The notes under the pieces: generated by a model | Seen by the model: the letters and a program-made list of their open reading frames with translations, nothing else | Told to the model about the DNA's origin: nothing | The model's database searches: none | Part shown: one piece after another, positions 1 to 12,278 of the stretch | Layout: each line of letters starts with the position of its first letter | How positions within the stretch are numbered: position 1 is the first letter of the stretch | Assembly (NCBI GenBank): GCA_004352715.1 | Contig: SCFE01000041.1 | Coordinates: 1,859,553 to 1,923,552 of the forward strand | Length of the DNA: 64,000 nucleotides | DNA from: Hofstenia miamia | Taxonomy: Eukaryota; Xenacoelomorpha; Acoela | Reading direction: 5' to 3' | Translations under genes and position numbers: made by a program

Positions 1-426
1 TACCTGTATATAGTATAGAAAAAAGCTCTTGAAAGAATGATTCATTAATACGGCTATATGAATTTGGAATTTATTACCGAAGTAGATAAAGAACATTGAA
101 AAATTATGTTTTTAAAAAGCAAATTAAAATTTATCTTAAGCAAAGTATATCTCTGGTCAATCGCTGACTAGGATACAAATTTTCCAACAATAATTATTAA
201 ATGACCCGTACTTGAAGTTTGTTAGTAATTTATTCTTGCATGGTAGATTTATTGTATAGTGTTTTTTGTTTTGTATGCATTTGTATGTTTGTATATTTTT
301 TTATTCAGATAAATTACCTGTTTGTAGTTGTTAATATTTATCAGAATATTTTCTTAAGATTTTGGCATTCATACATCCGCCGGACAAATTTGACTTCTTA
401 ATGTGCAAATTATCAATATTTTACAG

Positions 427-719
427 ATGTTATTCAGTTATTCGTACGGCGAGGTATCTAGAATGTTCTGGATATGCAAAAATACCAGATAATTATGATG
501 ATCTAGATATTCTGTAACATAATATATTATACATACACAAATCTTGTCTTCATTGGAGAATATAGACCTGAGTTGAATTGTTAAACAAACTATGTATGTA
601 TTTATGTAATTTTAGTCATTACTCTTTGACTTGTGCTGCAAATTTATCCAATCAGAATTGTTCATCATCAGATAGATCAAAATGCTTTTGTCCACCTTTC
701 TTTTTAAACAATACTTGTA
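427..719 (+). CDS. Possible pair of cysteine-rich exons (EB/EGF-like), unrecognised gene
   Basis: Two short stretches look like exons of one gene. The first (427-513, 87 nt) follows a TTTTACAG acceptor and ends before GTAACA. The second (616-719, 104 nt) follows TAATTTTAG and ends before GTAAGC. The first ends two bases into a codon and the second needs exactly two bases, so they splice in frame across a 102-base intron. The second encodes Cys spaced C-x8-C-x7-C-x-C-x8-C, which resembles EB or EGF-like extracellular modules. The first carries two Cys and a peptide faintly like the start of a leucine-rich repeat. An acceptor at 885 would add a few residues and a stop at 897-899. No promoter or start exon was found, and chance splice sites are common in AT-rich DNA. 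Confidence 0.22.
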
Positions 720-998
720 GTAAGCCATCAGCCAATCAAGAATTGAGCATGCATACAAAAGAGGACTAAAATGAAGTGGCACACCTAGTAATGGGTGCTC
801 TAAATTTCATCATTTATGTTTTCCAAATTTTATCGTTGAGTCTCATCAATATTTAGATAAGATTAGAGCTTTAATTGAATTACAGGTTGCCATCTATGAT
901 ACATTTATAATAATGTTCTTTTTATTTAAAGTTAGCTTAAAGCTATTATGTAACACAATTAGCTGATTTTCGTGCAAATTGATCTTTCGTTTTGCATA

Positions 999-3915
999 AT
1001 AGTTTATAATTGAAATTATAATTACAGATCTTTAGGTGATCCAATATTTCTGTTGATGTTTAATGCTCTTGAATTCTACATATTTGTTTTGTAGTTTGTT
1101 TTACATCAGTTTCGCACAGGCACATGTACTTTTATAAATAAGTTTTGGACACATTTTCAAAATTAGGTGTTTTGAAATTGAGAGTAGGTCTTATTCTATG
1201 TGTCGTTGATATTATTGTCACATTTTCTTTTATAGATGTAATGTTTTAAGATTTCTTATTAAGCAACTTGTATGGAATCCTTTGTATTCTATCTTGAAAG
1301 TATGTATAATTTACTTCTTGTTGCTTACATTGCTATTCTTTTTAATGATCTTATTCATTGTCTCTTTATTATTTCGATCTATGAACTCTGTTGGATATTG
1401 ATTTGTTCGTAAAATGCTCTTAAGTGATAAAAGATTCTATGGATTGAACTGCGGATGAATGATCGTATATAGTTCATTAGAGAAATTGATTTGAAATTCA
1501 AAACAAGATTTGTATCCGTCTGTTTTCTAAAAATGTTTGTAACAATTTTTCGATTTTTTCGAATAATATTATCACTTAGAAAATGGAATATTATTTGTAT
1601 ATAAACTGTTTAAATTCTTTAGTATATTTTCCTTTCTTTCCTTCTTTCCCTCCACTAAGTTTAGATAGCCGTTCAAATTAAAGGAAAACTGATTATTTAC
1701 TTGGATTTTAATGGCGCTGCTTTGGAAAGTAATAATTTTGTAACTGTCAAAATTTTTGCTACTGCGGATAATTGCGAATTGGTTGAGATTAGGGTTAGAT
1801 TTAAGGTTAGGCAGATGTATGTAGCTCATTATTATTTAAAAATATTTAATTCCTTGACACTAGAAATGCGACGATAGGTCAAAATGAACACTAGCAGGTA
1901 CATATACTTTTCATTACGATGATAATCTCATTGAATTTGCTGATAGTAGAAATTTTGTTTCTATTCAATAATTTTTCCATTTGAATCATCATATGTAAGT
2001 ATATTCTCAAGGATTGATTGCTGTTCTAGTGTTAAAAATGCATGAACATTTAGAATATATCTTAAAATGCAATTCGATAAGTAAGCACTGCATTTTCAGT
2101 AAATAGTTTAATCTTTCAGTTCTTGATGTCCAGGAAATGCAAGTTTAAGCAAAATTTACTTAAGTTAGACGCTATTGAGATCTCGAAAACGTATATTTAT
2201 AAGCCTGAGATGGTATTTCATTTGAGGATTGAGAAAATGGAATGTAAATTTTTGACAAGGCCATAAATTGCAATAGATTCTTGGACATCACTTGATTTGA
2301 TAACAGGGATGAAATACTTGCTCCTATTTACGAAACTGAAGACATATTTGCTGAAAAATTCAGCGAAATGACTAGCTCGGTTTCCAGCTTCGTGTTGATG
2401 AGCAACTGGTTGGCGTTCATTTATGCATGTCTTCTAAACAAACACGGAAAGTGGCTTNATAGTTTATAATTGAAATTATAATTACAGATCTTTAGGTGAT
2501 CCAATATTTCTGTTGATGTTTAATGCTCTTGAATTCTACATATTTGTTTTGTAGTTTGTTTTACATCAGTTTCGCACAGGCACATGTACTTTTATAAATA
2601 AGTTTTGGACACATTTTCAAAATTAGGTGTTTTGAAATTGAGAGTAGGTCTTATTCTATGTGTCGTTGATATTATTGTCACATTTTCTTTTATAGATGTA
2701 ATGTTTTAAGATTTCTTATTAAGCAACTTGTATGGAATCCTTTGTATTCTATCTTGAAAGTATGTATAATTTACTTCTTGTTGCTTACATTGCTATTCTT
2801 TTTAATGATCTTATTCATTGTCTCTTTATTATTTCGATCTATGAACTCTGTTGGATATTGATTTGTTCGTAAAATGCTCTTAAGTGATAAAAGATTCTAT
2901 GGATTGAACTGCGGATGAATGATCGTATATAGTTCATTAGAGAAATTGATTTGAAATTCAAAACAAGATTTATATCCGTCTGTTTTCTAAAAGTGTTTGT
3001 AACAATTTTCCCATTTTTTCCAATAATATTATCACTTAGAAAATGGAATTATTTTTATATAAACTGTTTAAATTCTTTAGTATATTTTCCTTTCTTTCCT
3101 TCTTTCCCTCCACTAAGTTTAGATAGCCGTTCAAATTAAAGGAAAACTGATTATTTACTTGGATTTTAATGGCGCTGCTTTGCAAAGTAATAATTTTGTA
3201 ACTGTCAAAATTTTTGCTAGTGCGGATAATAGCAAAATGGTTGGGGTTAGGGTTAGATCTTTGTCGGTAAAGTGGTCATAATTAGGCAAAAACTTAAAAA
3301 TATTTAATTCCTTGACACTAGAAATGCGACGATAGGTCAAAATGAACACTAGCAGGTACATATACTTTTCATTACGATGATAATCTCATTGAATTTGCTG
3401 ATAGTAGAAATTTTGTTTCTATTCAATAATTTTTCCATTTGAATCATCATATGTAAGTATATTCTCAAGGATTGATTGCTGTTCTAGTGTTAAAAATGCA
3501 TGAACATTTAGAATATATCTTAAAATGCAATTCGATAAGTAAGCACTGCATTTTCAGTAAATAGTTTAATCTTTCAGTTCTTGATGTCCAGGAAATGCAA
3601 GTTTAAGCAAAATTTACTTAAGTTAGACGCTATTGAGATCTCGAAAACGTATATTTATAAGCCTGAGATGGTATTTCATTTGAGGATTGAGAAAATGGAA
3701 TGTAAATTTTTGACAAGGCCATAAATTGCAATAGATTCTTGGACATCACTTGATTTGATAACAGGGATGAAATACTTGCTCCTATTTACGAAACTGAAGA
3801 CATATTTGCTGAAAAATTCAGCGAAATGACTAGCTCGGTTTCCAGCTTCGTGTTGATGAGCAACTGGTTGGCGTTCATTTATGCATGTCTTCTAAACAAA
3901 CACGGAAAGTGGCTT
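999..3915. repeat. 1.46-kb direct duplication joined by a single N (2458)
   Basis: Positions 999-2457 and 2459-3915 are near-identical over their whole length (1459 and 1457 bases) and meet at one N. Differences are clustered around 1510-1610 and 1730-1850 against their counterparts, where substitutions and small indels occur. Elsewhere the copies match base for base. I see no gene in either copy. The single N suggests two overlapping contigs, or two haplotypes, placed end to end rather than a biological tandem repeat. Confidence 0.9.
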
Positions 3916-4790
3916 TAAGGTTTGCTCTTTAAATGATGGAACCCCTAAAGAATAGTGGTGGGTGGATGTACTTGAGGGAACGTCTTCGCCTGGTGTACGT
4001 TGCTATTCACACTTCTTGCAATTCCGATAACCTACAATGGATGCGGAACAGTAAGAAATGACCTTGTATTACAATTCACACATTGAAGAATTCAAACCCT
4101 GAACAAATTGAAAAGACTTTCACATATCAACGAAATTGACAAAATTATTATTTTGTTAGTTTTCAAAATATGCCAAATAAATGACATTTGTAAGATCCTT
4201 GAAAATTTTTAACTAATTGCTTGCTTACAAAGTAAGCTGGGATATCGGCAATATGCTTGAATACATTTTAGCGATCACTTATATGGCTTTACAAACAGAT
4301 GATACAAATATAAATTTAATATATGATTACAAAACTGCAGAGTCTCTCAGATACATGGCACAAATGCCTAAATTGTATGGTTGTGTGCCTCCTGAATGCC
4401 TTGCATTAGCCACATGGCATTTACAGTAAAAAATAATCGTTTCTTTTGAGTTTTTCATCAGTTACAAGCAAATAATTTTTCACTTTAAAATCTCGAAATT
4501 ATATCAATATTTATAAAACTTAATTGAACATGTAAACTTTTTATAACTTGAACCAAAGTACTAGACTTCAACTTGAAAACTCTCATAGCACCGTCACGTC
4601 ATCTATACAAAGAAGCTGTGGTTTCTGGAAAAGCAAAAGTGCATTTTGGCATTATGCATTAAATTAACTGGTTGAAATTTATTGAAAATTTAGGTGACTT
4701 TACAAGGTGTTAACTGCTTATAAAATTCTAGAAAAATAGAAAGTAAGCATTTATTGTATGCCCAAAAAAAATCCTCATTCCTAAAATTAA
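3916..4790. other. No recognisable gene
   Basis: The stretch is AT-rich. A 70-codon open frame at 4217-4429 reads through to a TAA but matches no family I know, and I could not tie it to neighbouring exons. Nothing else is visible. Confidence 0.6.
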
Positions 4791-4799
4791 TGTTTTGCT

Positions 4800-5133
4800 A
4801 CGATATGTAGACCCAACACCACACGACCCGACGGCCTTTCCTAAATTTGACCCGACTGCACCGAAAAAAACAAAAATATATGTGTTTTCAGACATAACTA
4901 ACTAACCAGTATTTGGAAAATAAGTGTTTTGCTATGCATTGGTTGACACCGCGACGAAACGGTTGGCATGTAGCACACCGTTCAATTATTCAATGCAAGA
5001 TTAAAATCTATACATGTGAACAGCAATTACTGTCAACGTTATTAATTTATCCAAATAAAGGAAAAAACCTTCAACATGACCCGTACACCAGCCAATAGTT
5101 GACCTAATCCGACCCAATCAGTTTCCACCTCTG
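4800..5133. mobile_element. hAT-type miniature element, only the right end clear
   Basis: The segment is framed by clusters of the short motif GACCC(G/A), near 4810-4855 and again near 5075-5115. It ends in CCACCTCTG at 5133, the reverse complement of a CAGAGGTGG-type hAT terminus. The left terminus is not evident, so the start is approximate. No coding capacity is seen. Confidence 0.4.
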
Positions 5134-5584
5134 GATCTAATTGTGGATATCGAATTTTAATTTAAATACAATGAACCGAAGTAATATGAATATTATCTCT
5201 CCATTTACAGTATACATTTTAAACAGAATGCCACAATTTCCCAATTACATCACAATGCTAAACAAAATTATAACTTCTCAGAATTTTAAATGCACAACCA
5301 AGGCGGGCCAGAGGCGCACTTGTTGAATGGTTTTAAATGAAAAGATATCAAGTTGGTAGTTTGACCACGTGATGGACCTCGGATAAAGTAAGGTTTTAAA
5401 AGTTGGCATTGCAGACTTGCACGGAAGTCGCTGATGACGCATTCTCTACGTTTCTCCATGATCTCTAACGTAATGGCAATGAAAAATCTATTAGTCGAGA
5501 ATGGGGCGGCACATATTAACACGTCCTGCTCCCCAAACTCCTGAAATACATTTGGAAGGTTGCAACGAAAACCCGCAGTCAGGT
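5134..5584. other. No recognisable gene
   Basis: I see no conserved reading frame, RNA fold or repeat here. The open frames are short and look accidental. Confidence 0.5.
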
Positions 5585-5592
5585 ATGGGGCG

Positions 5593-5970
5593 CAGACTTG
5601 TCAACGAGCCGAACTTCTAACGAGCCGAGCCGAGCCGAGCTTGAGCAGAGCATTTGATATACAACGAGCCCAAAATGAGCCTTTATTAAGCCGAGCCAAT
5701 TTATAGTTCTGCTTTTTAATTTGCTTGTGCAGATTTTTCTTACATTTTTATTCAATATATCTTTTCTTATAACCATATTTTAAAATGTTTATTAAATAAT
5801 TAGGAAGAGCTATTTAAAAATTTCTGAAAATGCAGTATTTTTTGAAAAAATATCAAGCTAAAGCGAGCCTCATTGGACGGTTCTATGTGGCGAGCCCAGC
5901 CGAGCCGAGTAAAAAATACTCAAAAGTAAAACGAGCCGAGCTTAAAAATGTCGGCTCGTTGACAAGTCTG
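5593..5970. mobile_element. 378-bp hAT-type MITE with CGAGCC subterminal repeats
   Basis: The termini are 20-base inverted repeats: the left end reads CAGACTTGTCAACGAGCCGA and the right end is its exact reverse complement. The element is flanked by an 8-base target duplication with one mismatch (ATGGGGCG at 5585-5592, ATGTGGCG at 5971-5978). Both subterminal regions carry many copies of CGAGCC around an AT-rich core. An 8-base duplication and a CA-initial terminus are typical of hAT elements. It has no transposase and would depend on one supplied elsewhere. Confidence 0.85.
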
Positions 5971-5978
5971 ATGTGGCG

Positions 5979-6565
5979 GCATGTAACAACATGCCCTTGT
6001 TGTCGTCGTCGGCCATGGTTGGTGCATGGGACAAGTTGTGAAGAACATGGGTCTGATTTTTAGATTGGGTCAGATCCCGTCCCCTGTGTTCAACTGCCTA
6101 TACAACGAAAACTAACGAAGTCTGGCCTGGAGCGGCCTGTAACATTGGCAGGTACCGGTTTTTGGTATTGGCCAGAAGACAAGTACAATGCTTTGACACC
6201 CAGACACCTTTTCACAACTAGAAGTAAACGAGATTGCCCAGCCTTGATCACTACAGTTTAGTAATACTTGCACAAAAAACCAACACTGATTATAATGCAA
6301 ACAAGTATCTCGATTTTAGGGTGAAACATTACAAACTTATTTTATTGTGATTTGGAGAGTGAAGTATAATTGAGCGAATGGATCAGTGTACACAAAATAT
6401 AATCCGGATGTTATTAGACAAGAGTCCAAATAAGAGTTTGATGTCGGATTTTTCTTTATGTATCGATTATATTTCATGTAAATTTCGCTTTCTATGTGGT
6501 TTCGCGCCTTCTGTACGTATACTGAATAAAATTTTTGCGAGATCTATTTTCTATGGAGGTGGTAA
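5979..6565. other. No recognisable gene
   Basis: This interval is slightly less AT-rich than its surroundings and contains short open frames on both strands. None resembles a known protein and no repeat structure stands out. Confidence 0.5.
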
Positions 6566-6775
6566 ATCTTACTAACCAGTCAAGCCCTAAGCAAAGTAGC
6601 ACCCTTAAGAACCTGCCGAGTAATCAACAAATCAAGACGATTTAATTTAAGCGCGACTGATAATCAAGTAAATCAAAATACTGTAAACATAAGGCAGAAA
6701 CTCTTTGAACTAGCTAAAGCTATTCCGCCAGAAGTAAATTGGACTAATTACGAATTTAAGGACTTACACGGTTAA
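6566..6775 (+). CDS. Unrecognised 69-codon open frame, possibly a 3' exon
   Basis: The frame has no ATG but follows a plausible acceptor (CTAACCAG ending at 6579) and closes with TAA at 6773-6775. Its N-terminal part is rich in Arg, Ser and Lys and lacks acidic residues, like a mitochondrial presequence. The C-terminal part contains PPEVNWTNYEF. The PP-x-(V/I)-(N/D)-W-x-x-Y pattern faintly recalls ATP synthase subunit d, which is not enough for a call. A (TA)n tract follows 30 bases later. It could equally be a retrocopy fragment or chance. Confidence 0.2.
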   Translation: MLLTSQALSKVAPLRTCRVINKSRRFNLSATDNQVNQNTVNIRQKLFELAKAIPPEVNWTNYEFKDLHG

Positions 6776-6801
6776 AATTCAGCTTTAAAACAACGGCAAA
6801 T

Positions 6802-6806
<5 letters not shown>

Positions 6807-6854
<48 letters not shown>
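6807..6854. repeat. (TA)n microsatellite
   Basis: About 24 uninterrupted TA dinucleotides. Confidence 0.97.
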
Positions 6855-6857
<3 letters not shown>

Positions 6858-7364
6858 TCAGTGGTTTACATAAAAGATTTTTAAACAATAATTTCATGTT
6901 AAGTCAACTTTATTTTATGAGCACCTATGTTTATTTTGCAATGCGAAGTCATGATATCTATGGTTAAATACAACATGTACATGCTGGGAACTTCAGTTTG
7001 CTTGGTCATATTTTGTTTTATTAAATTTGAATCACTGATATTCAAAAAGTTATAGTAAGGTCTTTTGGTACAAGTTTTGTAGCTCTAGTATGTTGAAAAA
7101 ACACACCATCTCAATTAATAGTAATGCCCATAATTTGATTTTTAATCGTTTACAAACAATTTATGGGCCTTGATTTCCAAACATTTTATAACATGATGAA
7201 GCCTCGACATTTCACTCTTCAAAATTACGTCAGAAGATTAATGTAGCAGATTGCCCAAGTTTAGTATCTGTTTTTATAAGTCACAGTGAAAATTTAAACA
7301 TAATTCTGGAGATGTTAAAAAAATAACAAGCAAAATTATAGGGTTAAGGAATTTAAGAATGCAA

Positions 7365-8341
7365 AGATGCGCAATGAATGATTGCGAATATTTCAATTAT
7401 AATTATTAATTATATTTTTAGAAAAATTGTATAATTTGTTTTCCATATTTTTTTCATATTAAAATAGAGTTGCAGATGCACATTTTATGGCTTATCAGAA
7501 GAACTTACTCCAATAACTTTGAATAGGCAGATATTCTTCCAGGTGAATTATTAGATGATCTACTAAAGCTGCCAATGAAGTTGTTATCATGACTAGGAAA
7601 CCAAGAAAATTTCAATAAGAAATAATTTCTTTCATATTAGCAATATATATATTTTAAATAATATATTTTTTGGTAAAATATTGCGATAAAACATTATACA
7701 CCTCTACATACAAGCTACGAGAAGAGACTTAATCCAAAGTCATTTTTAGATGAAAATCAAAATATATTTTACATTTCCTCACTCAAATCATGTTATGGAG
7801 GCCAAATTTATTTAAGCCAAAAAAACTTTACATAAATGCAACATTAAATTTGCAGCTGCTGAACGAATTCTAAATCACAATGTGTAATATAAATTATAAG
7901 CAGCGTAGTACAAACGAAACGCCTAGTTTTGAATATAGACTTCTTTGTTAGACAATAACATTTAGCAAAGGGTCCATCGCTGAAGGACCCACGGAAAACA
8001 ATTTGCTTTTACGGAGATTGATTTCATACGCGTCGCGTTAGCACGAAGAGCCTATACAATTTATCGTCAAAATGATCGACGTTGGTCTAAGCAAGGTAGG
8101 TTTGACCTTGGGCTGTTAAGGGTTAAGAGCATAGTAGAAAAAAGTATAATTATTGGACGCGATTTCAGCATTATTTAAATGATATATTTCAACTGCTGTA
8201 AAACGGTGTATTAATTGAAACGTTTTATGGGGTGTATCAATGAAAATGTATTTGACTTAATTGCAAGGATATGCAATTAATTGATGAGAAGCAGTAACTC
8301 TAGATGAACTGTTATTTTCATGTCGCTACTAACAGCATTGC
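7365..8341. repeat. Dispersed repeat R1, copy A, left part
   Basis: Stretches at 7375-7760 and 7850-8000 match 31472-31831 and 34544-34690. Stretches at 8180-8341 match 30690-30812. The family is non-coding in every copy seen. This copy contains an unoccupied TTAA (7844-7847) at exactly the position where the copy at 31-34 kb carries a piggyBac element. The flanking interval 6855-7364 shows nothing recognisable. Confidence 0.75.
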
Positions 8342-9783
8342 CTAGGGTAGGGCCCATGCCCATAAAAATAGGCCCGTAGGTTTGTCTGTACCGTATCCTA
8401 AGCCTGTTATGACCGTAGCTAAATGATATTCAAATATAATATTAAAGCAACAAGAAAGCCTTCAAGTGTGCTATTGTACATGCATACTTAAACGGTCATA
8501 ACAAGCATCAATTAAGTAACAGTAAAAACCAAATTAAGCACTTTTGGTAACATTGCTGAGAAGTTCAATTTTACAACTATAAAGTCCTAGTCAAGTTCCG
8601 TTTCCAGTATATTTATCAACAAGATTTGTCAATTCATTGACAAATCCTGCATCAAACCTCAACGATAATTGACAACACATCAAACTGTATGAACATGATA
8701 TAAGTAAACACTACACTACACTGCTTGTGTGACATTGTATAAGTATATTACATTAATTCCATTCAAATGATATGTAAGTTAACAACTTGCGCTTCTTACA
8801 TTACAAAATATCTATTTTTCTAATAAATCAATTTCTTTTTATGAAAGTTGAATTATAATTTCTTATTTTTTAGATATTATTTTTCATATTTGAAAATCCT
8901 TTTGAATTCAATAATGATACATGGGAATAATTTATGAGAAATTGAATCTGATGTTAAAAAATTAGTTTAGTACAAGCATTTACTTATATTTATTCAAAAA
9001 TATATTTATACATCAGTAAAATTCGCATTTATTTGCAAATTGTTAACCCATATATACAAGGAAATTTCGCCACATTTATTTAAATGATTTTCATAAATGA
9101 AATTATATGCCTGCTTTGGGAGATTGTGAGCATGAAATTTGCACTGCCACTGTCACAAAGAAATGACGGAGCGTTGTTTCCATCAGTAAAAGATATTATT
9201 ATTCGAAATTATTATTGTGTATATGTATAAGTCCCTTATATATTATACTAAAAATTGTCTTCTTGATATTAAAATGTACTTTCGAAAGTACTATTTCAAG
9301 AGATTAATCACTCAAGTGTTTTATTTCAAAATGAAATTCTCTTGATTAATTTCATAAAATTTCAAGATATTTTTTTCCTTAGAAACAAGAAATTTTTTAA
9401 AGAGTGTACCTAAGTAATAATTTTATCAATGAATGCAATTATCAGAGAATGACTGTAAAATGGAACTCCTTAAAGTGGATGAAGAACATTAATTTTATGT
9501 GGCTTAGTGTAATATTTTATTTAAAATGTTATAATTTCTGCCATTAATTTACATGTAGGTTAGTGTTACACGAAGTACATATACATAGATATATAGAATT
9601 CTTGTCTAGAAAATTAATATAAATCAAATATAAACTTCAAAGAAGTGGTTTTAAGAATTATTATCCTTGAACACCAAGAAATAATCACTCTATATTCGGA
9701 ACCCGTATGCCCGGCCAGTGCCCGTAATATAAAAGCCCGTAGCCGTACACCTTTGTCCGTGCCCGGTACGGGCACTACCCCAG
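8342..9783. mobile_element. 1.44-kb non-autonomous hAT-type element inside R1
   Basis: Imperfect inverted ends (CTAGGGTAGGGCCCATGCCC on the left; CTGGGGTAGTGCCCGTACC when the right end is reversed) are flanked by a perfect 8-base duplication, AGCATTGC, at 8334-8341 and 9784-9791. The homologous R1 copy has the same AGCATTGC only once (30805-30812), so this is an exact insertion. Subterminal regions repeat GCCCGT. No transposase is encoded. A second, split copy lies at 51722-52011 and 58984-59106. Confidence 0.88.
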
Positions 9784-10125
9784 AGCATTGCTGAGAGTAA
9801 ATATAATTCTCACGTAAATAATTATTAAAAGCTATTCATTGGCTTAGATATTTAACGGTTTAACAAACTATTTATGTACATCATTTTTAAATTAGAATAA
9901 TATATTCAAAGATGCTTTCAACAACTTCAACATAATAATTAAATGGAAAACTTCAAGGTGAATGCTCGTAAAGATAATATTTAATGTTTCCTGAATTTGA
10001 GGCTTTGCAGTGATAAATAACATAGATTTATTTTGAAATCTGTAAGTTGCTACTGTATATAAACCGTAATGAAAATGCAATTATGTTGATAGTAGAGGAT
10101 TTCACATTAGAAATTATTTGACGCC
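9784..10125. repeat. Dispersed repeat R1, copy A, right part
   Basis: This continues R1 after the hAT-type insertion and matches 30805-31175, with weaker matches at 19140-19500 and, reversed, at 61070-61960. It breaks off near 10120, where the LINE begins, before the GTCAGGC..TTAGCC motif that closes the other copies. Confidence 0.75.
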
Positions 10126-11460
10126 AAAAATTCAAGAGCCGAAGCTAACATAACTATTAATAGATATAATTTTTTATATAATAATTTACTTAAAATATGT
10201 AACCTTTTTGATTGTGTTTTATATGTAGGCAACTGCCTCTTACTCATCAAGAATAGACCACTGTTATTTCTCTGAATCACTTGACATCCAAACATCTAAG
10301 GTAGTTAATTTGAAAATATCGGATCATAAAGCGTTGTTGTCTTGCTGGCGAATGAAGTCAAATTCTCTCGAAGGCACAGAAAATGGCTTAGTGAAATCAT
10401 TCATTCCACACTGATAGGTTCAAGTCTAGAAAGTATTTAAAAACCAAATTGACCTTAATGAAAGTTAAGATAATAAATCGAATTTGTGACCAGGAGAAGT
10501 TATTGGGCAGAAATCGCTTTTTCAAGATCTCTAGTATTGAGAAACAGTTGGAATCTTTAACCCCTGATATGCAGGACTACCAAACTATAAAGCTCTGCTA
10601 TGAAAATCAACTGAGCAACATTCGACATAAAGAAGCGCAAGATCAATTCGAATATATTAAAAATATAGAGAATGAAATAGGGGAAGGTAGCGAAAAAGAG
10701 ATTAAAAACTTCGTGAGAAAGGGAAGGGAGCAAACCAACATTGCCAAAGTTAGAACCGAAGATAATGTCTTGAATGACAACACTCAAGTAATCATTGACA
10801 CCTTTAAAAATTTTTATAGTAAACTATATCAACCATCTACAGAAGAAGAAGCAGATATACATTTAGATTACCCCAAAATAAATGATGATGAAAAAGAAGT
10901 ACTAGCAGCGGAAATCACATTGGACGAAATAGTGTCTGCACTTGACAAAGTAAAAAATAGTCCAGACTTGAATGGTCTCAATTCCCCCTTCTATAAAACT
11001 TTTAAGCAAAATTTATTGCCTTATATTAAACTACTAATTGAGTCAATTCCGGAAATGGGTACTATATCATCAAGTATATCTAATGTCATCATTAAATTAA
11101 TACCTAAGAAAGATAAAGACCTTGAAATGCCAAAATCATGGCGTCCAATATCGTTGTTAAACATGGACATCAAAATCTTGTCACACATTTTGAATAATCG
11201 AATGTCTATTGTAGCCCAAGAATACATACACGCTACACAAACAGGGTTTATTAAAAATCGTAGGAGCAGTCTGAATATATCAACATTGGAATTTTTCCTG
11301 GATAATTCCAGGAACACTTCAAGCAATCTAGGTATATTAAACATTGATCTCAACAAAGCGTATGACACTGCAAATCATGATTACCTATTCATAATGCTTG
11401 ACAAAATGGGACTCTCATTAAATATAACAAAATTAGTAAAAGCCCTATACAGAAATAATA

Positions 11461-11537
<77 letters not shown>

Positions 11538-11760
11538 TAAAGGGGTATTTATCTCCTGGAATCGTAATTAAACGAGGAATAGGACTGCCTCTTATACTGT
11601 AATCTTTTTAAATTCGCAATTGAAGATTTTCTAAGGACTATCAATAATAATATCTTAATTAAAGGCTATATACACAGTACTGTGGAGGTAAAGTATTTAG
11701 CTTTTGCTGACCACATAACTTTTGTTACTTCAAATTCCTCAAGTTTAAGAACTGTTATGT
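10126..11760 (+). pseudogene. 5'-truncated L1/Tx1-like LINE, endonuclease tail and reverse transcriptase
   Basis: The sequence starts inside ORF2 of a LINE whose fuller relative lies at 53.8-59.0 kb. Around 10230-10345 it encodes the end of the APE-type endonuclease (SSRIDHCYFSE, then ISDHKALLSCW). An open frame at 10449-11537 encodes the linker and the front of the reverse transcriptase, including SWRPISLLN, QTGFIKNRR and the motif A stretch NIDLNKAYD with its catalytic Asp. After a (TA)n tract the frame resumes at about 11540 with a motif B relative, then YLAFADH in place of the usual YLAFADD, so one catalytic Asp is replaced by His. The copy is therefore inactive. ORF1 and the 5' half of ORF2 are absent. 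The frame is otherwise well preserved, suggesting moderate age. Confidence 0.85.
11466..11535. repeat. (TA)n microsatellite inside the reverse transcriptase
   Basis: About 35 TA repeats interrupt the LINE reading frame between motifs A and B, where the related copy has ordinary coding sequence. Read in frame it gives an artefactual Tyr-Ile run. Confidence 0.95.
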
Positions 11761-12278
11761 GCAATAGGGTGGATCGAAAAAAACATAATTACTTGAAATT
11801 TTATAGCAGTGTTATTTTTGGATGGTTTATGATTCGAAAAAGCAAAAACATCAAAAAAACTAATTTAAATGTATGCTTGCTATCGCGCCTAATCAAAATA
11901 ATAATGCATGGATTAAGCTGCTGAATTTTACATATTTGTATTGTTTTTGAGTAGTTAAAGACCTCAACAATGCTTTATTTAGATTTGTATACAATTTTTA
12001 TTCAAAAAGATTGCATAAATTTTGTTTTGAATGTGTTTGGGTACCTTACGACGGGAGATTTGCTTAATTTTTACAATGGAAGAGCGATTTTCATGCAACT
12101 TTGTTTGCATTTGAACAGCTGTGGTGTCTTTAACACAACGTTCGACCATTTAAGAGTGACACTTGTATCCGAGAACCTGCAGCGGGGCATAAAACAGTTT
12201 TTTAAGCGAAATTTCTGACATATTCATAACGAATGAACGCTCTTCCACCAATTCTGATTCCCAAAAAATCATTTTTTG
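11761..12278. other. No recognisable gene; LINE homology ends near 11760
   Basis: Just after the LINE frame is lost, a GGTGGATCGAAAAAAAC segment begins new sequence that might be a different element. I find no matching inverted end and no recognisable protein. Confidence 0.4.

Noticed and set aside
1788-1806. Telomere-like TTAGGGTTAG near 1790 and 3244
   Set aside because: Each occurrence is only one or two units long and lies within the duplicated segment, with no array.
10557-10787. Minus-strand open frames inside the LINE (also 11021-11368)
   Set aside because: They are shadows of the plus-strand reverse transcriptase frame, with no recognisable protein content.
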